NCBI GenBank assembly: GCA_947846985.1
Contig: CANTUZ010000004.1
Span: 51,499,672 to 51,563,671, forward strand
Origin: Fratercula arctica
Taxonomy: Eukaryota > Chordata > Aves > Charadriiformes > Alcidae
Length of the DNA stretch: 64,000 nt
Direction of reading: 5' to 3'
The translations under genes and the position numbers were made by a program. Below, piece after piece: positions 60,947 through 64,000 of the stretch. How positions within the stretch are numbered: position 1 is the first letter of the stretch; each line of letters begins with the position of its first letter. The notes below the pieces were generated by a model. That model was not told the DNA's origin. It saw only the letters and a list, made by a program, of their open reading frames with translations, and made no database searches.

Positions 60947-61275
60947 ATCTCTGTTTTTAATTAAGAGTTCTTGTATTTTGGCTTGGCATCAGCAGCAATG
61001 GAGATATCCCTTAGAGACATGTTTCTGCAAGTTATAAGTTGTTTTCAGTACCCGTTGCTTTCAATGAGCCTGACAGACCATCTCCTCTGATATGAGTTAG
61101 AACCCGTACAGTGAGAAAATAGTATTTCAATGAAAGTATTGACCTATGTGGTTTTGTTCTCTTACCGTTTCTATGTCATTTTCCCTGGGATGGTTCCATT
61201 GAACAGTGCAATTAAAATTATTATTTCCAACCCTACCTTTCTTGTCTTTAATAAAGATAAACTCACTTTAAATAC
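60947..61275 (+). other. RGS12: 3' UTR of the long RGS12 isoform
   Basis: Short UTR of about 330 nt with ATTAAA at 61211-61216 and AATAAA at 61250-61255. The 3' boundary is estimated from the second signal. Confidence 0.65.
61250..61255 (+). terminator. Poly(A) signal AATAAA of the long isoform
   Basis: Canonical hexamer in 'cttgtctttAATAAAgataa', 304 nt after the last stop codon. An ATTAAA variant lies 39 nt upstream. Confidence 0.7.
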
Positions 61276-61541
61276 CCCTATCAAACTTTTTATTTAAGAT
61301 AATTTCACTTTAATCTTCTAATGTTTTTTCCCTGGTCTGGAGGATTCCCTGTGTGTCGGTAGACTGTTGAAGTGGAAGTAAAATCACTTGCCGGTGTAAA
61401 AAGCTTCGGATTATTTCCTTAATATCTTCCTATCTGTCTCATAACATTTGGGAAGAGGTCGAGGTGGAATTCAGTCTTGTCTAATGCATTGCCTGGAAGG
61501 ATATATGCAATAAGACTGTTGTTATACAAGCAGTAAGAAGC

Positions 61542-61564
61542 AAAAAAAAAAAAAAAAAAAAAAA
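61542..61564 (+). repeat. A23 homopolymer
   Basis: Uninterrupted run of 23 A downstream of the RGS12 end. No adjacent retroposed gene was recognised. Confidence 0.9.
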
Positions 61565-62842
61565 GCTGTGAATTTCCTGTGCTGGGAATAATAGCTGCTC
61601 CTGTAGCCAACACTGGTGATGCTTCCATACCAGAGATGTGTATAGTAATTATGTAGTGGTGGGAGGGTCAGCCAGGTGCCTGCTCATCACTGCTCTTGGT
61701 GCCGTAGCTGTGGGGGAAGGTGGATTTTGTTATTGCTCTGTCAATAAGCGGTTAAGTGCCCCTCAATCTTCTTGTCGTTAATTCTAGTTTCAGTTAATCT
61801 TCTAGCCTTCGGCAGAGTTTTGAGAAAGAAAAGATACTTAAGACTACTGACGTGTTGCTTTTGCCACCCACTCCTTTTCCTCCTTTCCCCTTTCTTCAGA
61901 AGAAGTTATGAGTCTGGGCAAGCCAAAGGGTACATGAAGAAATGAGAGCATTGGACCTCTGCTCATCAATGTGAAACAATATTGAGTGTATATATTGAGA
62001 CCTTCTGGTGCTTCACTCTTTGAAACGATTGTGAGACTTAAACAGTCACGTTGTGTAGTTCCTAGACTGCAGATCCACACAGGCAGTAACTCTAAAGCAT
62101 TACAGTAATTATTCACTAACTTCTCTTCTTCTGCTTCTAAAGCCTACCAAGAATTGTGAATTTTCTGAATAGCTGAGAGTACTGGAGGCAGTCACTCAGT
62201 TTCATAAACTCACATCTGTAAGACGAGAAAGAGGTACGTGTGATTTTATGAGTAAAGTAAGATACCTAAAGCTTAAGAGTTACACATCAAATGCTCCAGT
62301 GATATAAATGGACACAGCACCCATTAGCTTTAATATTTGATTTTTTTTCTACTGCTAAGTGATTTTGCTCTTGATATGGAGGAAAACCCTTGTTAACATT
62401 AGGCTCAACTCAGTGTGTGACTGAATGAGGACATATCCTATGAAATAGATTAAAACCGATTTGAGAATCACGCGAAAATCGTAGTGGTGTAACGATACTA
62501 GAGACTTGGGGAAGAACAGCGGGCAGCAACTGGGATCAGAACTAGGAGTGAGCGGACAGGCTTGGAAACGGATGCCAGCGGGTACCACACTGCAATGGGC
62601 TGTGCTGTTAAAATGCAGCCGCAGCATACTGTATGCAGCCTGGCTTTGCAAGCACTCACGCTGTGCCTGTGCTGAGGATAAAGGGGGAAAGCTTTTATAC
62701 TGATCCATAGGATGTGTTGGTTTGTATTGTACTATATATCACCCGTGTGGCACACAATGTAACAAAACAGTCATAGTCCAATGATGTGAAAATATAATAT
62801 GTATTTTTAAAGTGGTTTTCCCATGTTTCTTTTTTTACTTTT

Positions 62843-62862
62843 TTGTTGTTGTTGTTGTTGTT
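62843..62862 (+). repeat. (TTG)n microsatellite
   Basis: About six consecutive TTG units within a T-rich stretch. Confidence 0.85.
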
Positions 62863-63189
62863 AGTATTTTGCTAATAATTGCCCATGAGAGGCTATTTCT
62901 TTGCACAGATAAAGGGTCACAATTTTTTTCTATCTTCTGGAAAATTAATGGCTTTGTTCTAATCAAGACCAACATTACACCAGTCAAACTCAAGAGAGGG
63001 CTTTTTGACCTGTGATACGCTTTGGACTTTTTGAGTGTCTTGGAAAATCAGATCCTGGCTTCATACAGGTAAAAGCTTGAAATTCAACTACAATAATTAC
63101 AGTCTTTATTAATCTCTGATCAGTATTTTAGATGAGACAAGGTTACTTATGTTATGCAAGTGCGCTTAAGTGACTTTTAGTGAGCAATA

Positions 63190-63370
63190 AAAATTCTTCA
63201 GCTGGGAAAAGAGACAGCTGAGGGGAGATATAATAAAGTTTGAAAAGTCTTGAGGGCCATGGAAAGGGATTGACTATTTGTACTCTTTTCTAATACAAGA
63301 GTTAGGGGCTGTCAGATGAAGCTAGTAGAAGCCAGGTTCAAATCAAAGAGTTGGTTCTTCACCTTCTCGT
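63190..63370 (+). mobile_element. Old CR1 LINE fragment, sense strand
   Basis: 'ttcttcagctgggaaaagagacagctgagggga', 'gatataataaagt', 'gggccatggaaagg', 'aatacaagagttaggggctgtcagatgaag' and 'aggttcaaatcaaagag' align in order with the CR1 ORF2 end (the LFSLEKRRLRGD region) from memory. Diverged and lacking a recognisable 3' terminus. A weak further CR1-like stretch may resume near 63760-63800. Confidence 0.7.
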
Positions 63371-64000
63371 GTTTTCTTTCCACGAGTGCCCAGAACACCG
63401 GCAAACAAAAACCCTGTTTTTAAATTCCGAGTGCAGCAAACTGGGTTTGGTTGGATCAAAGATTCAAAGGGAATGTGGCAGCACGGGAGAGTCAAGCTGT
63501 GTGCAGAAAATGAAGAATGTGAAAGAGTGGAGTTCTCTTTAGCATAGGGAAAAATCTTGGCACAATGCCTGGAGATCCTGTAAACAAAGGAACATGGGAA
63601 AAACTGTTCCTCCCTGTGCTGCAGTTATGCCAGTTATTGGCATATTGTTTAAAACAATGACTTCTTAGCTAGGACTCACGGAAATTCATTACTTAGACTT
63701 AGAAATAATTAAAGATATTCATTCTCCTATTCAATATCTGGCGAAATATAAAAGCTAAACCTGCTGGAATCAGTTGCCGTGGACCATGGAGTTAATAAAA
63801 ATGAATGTGGACAGCCTGTCTCTGGCTGATGTTTTCAAAGATTTTACTAAGGATGTTGTCCGGTTTTAATTACTGCATGGCTTCAACATTACAATACGAT
63901 TTTAAGTTGCCTCATCATACTGTGATTTCCACTACTAATGAAATCTCCTTGCAATTAAAAAAGCAGTCTAATTGAAGTGCTTTGTGACAGGTTAATCCTT

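Larger units (their letters stand above)
1..61275 (+). other. RGS12: RGS12 gene, 3' portion (gene extent within window)
   Basis: The exons below join into one continuous reading frame that I recognise as RGS12: an RGS domain, two Ras-binding domains, a GoLoco motif and alternative C-termini. RGS12 is a multidomain signalling scaffold and GTPase-activating protein for Gi/o alpha subunits; Ras and Raf-pathway binding by the RBDs and GDP-G-alpha-i binding by GoLoco are established for the family. The N-terminal PDZ and PTB exons are not in the window, so its start lies in an upstream intron or in an alternative promoter region. Every intron has GT-AG ends and compatible phases. Identification rests on remembered similarity to mammalian RGS12, especially in the RGS domain, RBD2 and GoLoco, and not on a database search. 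Confidence 0.96.
61276..64000. other. Region downstream of RGS12
   Basis: No exon, RNA gene or promoter was recognised. It contains an A23 run (61542-61564), a (TTG)n microsatellite (about 62844-62862) and a CR1 fragment (63190-63370). In mammals the next gene downstream of RGS12 is HGFAC; no part of it was identified here. Confidence 0.65.

Overview
This window is vertebrate nuclear DNA, almost certainly from a bird. It is AT-rich, its exons are small and far apart with GT-AG introns, and its only clear interspersed repeats are CR1 LINEs. One of these has the 3' end and reverse-transcriptase C-terminus typical of avian CR1. The species cannot be fixed from the sequence alone.

Nearly all of it is one gene on the + strand: the 3' two thirds of RGS12 (regulator of G-protein signalling 12). 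The exons upstream that encode the PDZ and PTB domains are outside the window. I assigned every internal exon from splice sites and reading phase. In order they are: an alternative-first or internal exon (10901-10962), a 22-nt microexon (16932-16953), four exons carrying the RGS domain (24619-33986), two linker exons (35234-36701), four exons carrying tandem Ras-binding domains RBD1 and RBD2 (38489-43723), and two linker exons (45225-45968). All phases agree without a frameshift.

The 3' end is a three-way switch. From the exon ending at 45968 the transcript can (a) splice to a terminal exon at 46998 that adds a few residues and stops before the GoLoco motif; (b) splice to 48537 and read through to a stop at 49171, keeping GoLoco; or (c) splice to 48537, use the internal donor at 49115 and jump 11.5 kb to a last exon at 60582-60946, whose C-terminus (ATFV) fits the ligand rule published for the RGS12 PDZ domain. 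Each ending has its own 3' UTR with a plausible polyadenylation signal. If translation began at the ATG at 10906, the three products would be 546, 750 and 853 residues.

The parts form one scaffold. The RGS domain speeds GTP hydrolysis by Gi/o-family alpha subunits, the RBDs bind Ras/Raf-pathway proteins, and GoLoco binds GDP-bound G-alpha-i. Splicing chooses which activities are present.

The first 10.9 kb and the introns are mostly non-coding, with simple repeats, a few hairpins and CR1 copies at about 3.74-4.58 kb, 26.0-26.2 kb and 63.2-63.4 kb. Downstream of the last exon (61.3-64 kb) I recognise no gene. I found no RNA genes, CRISPR arrays or other discrete system.
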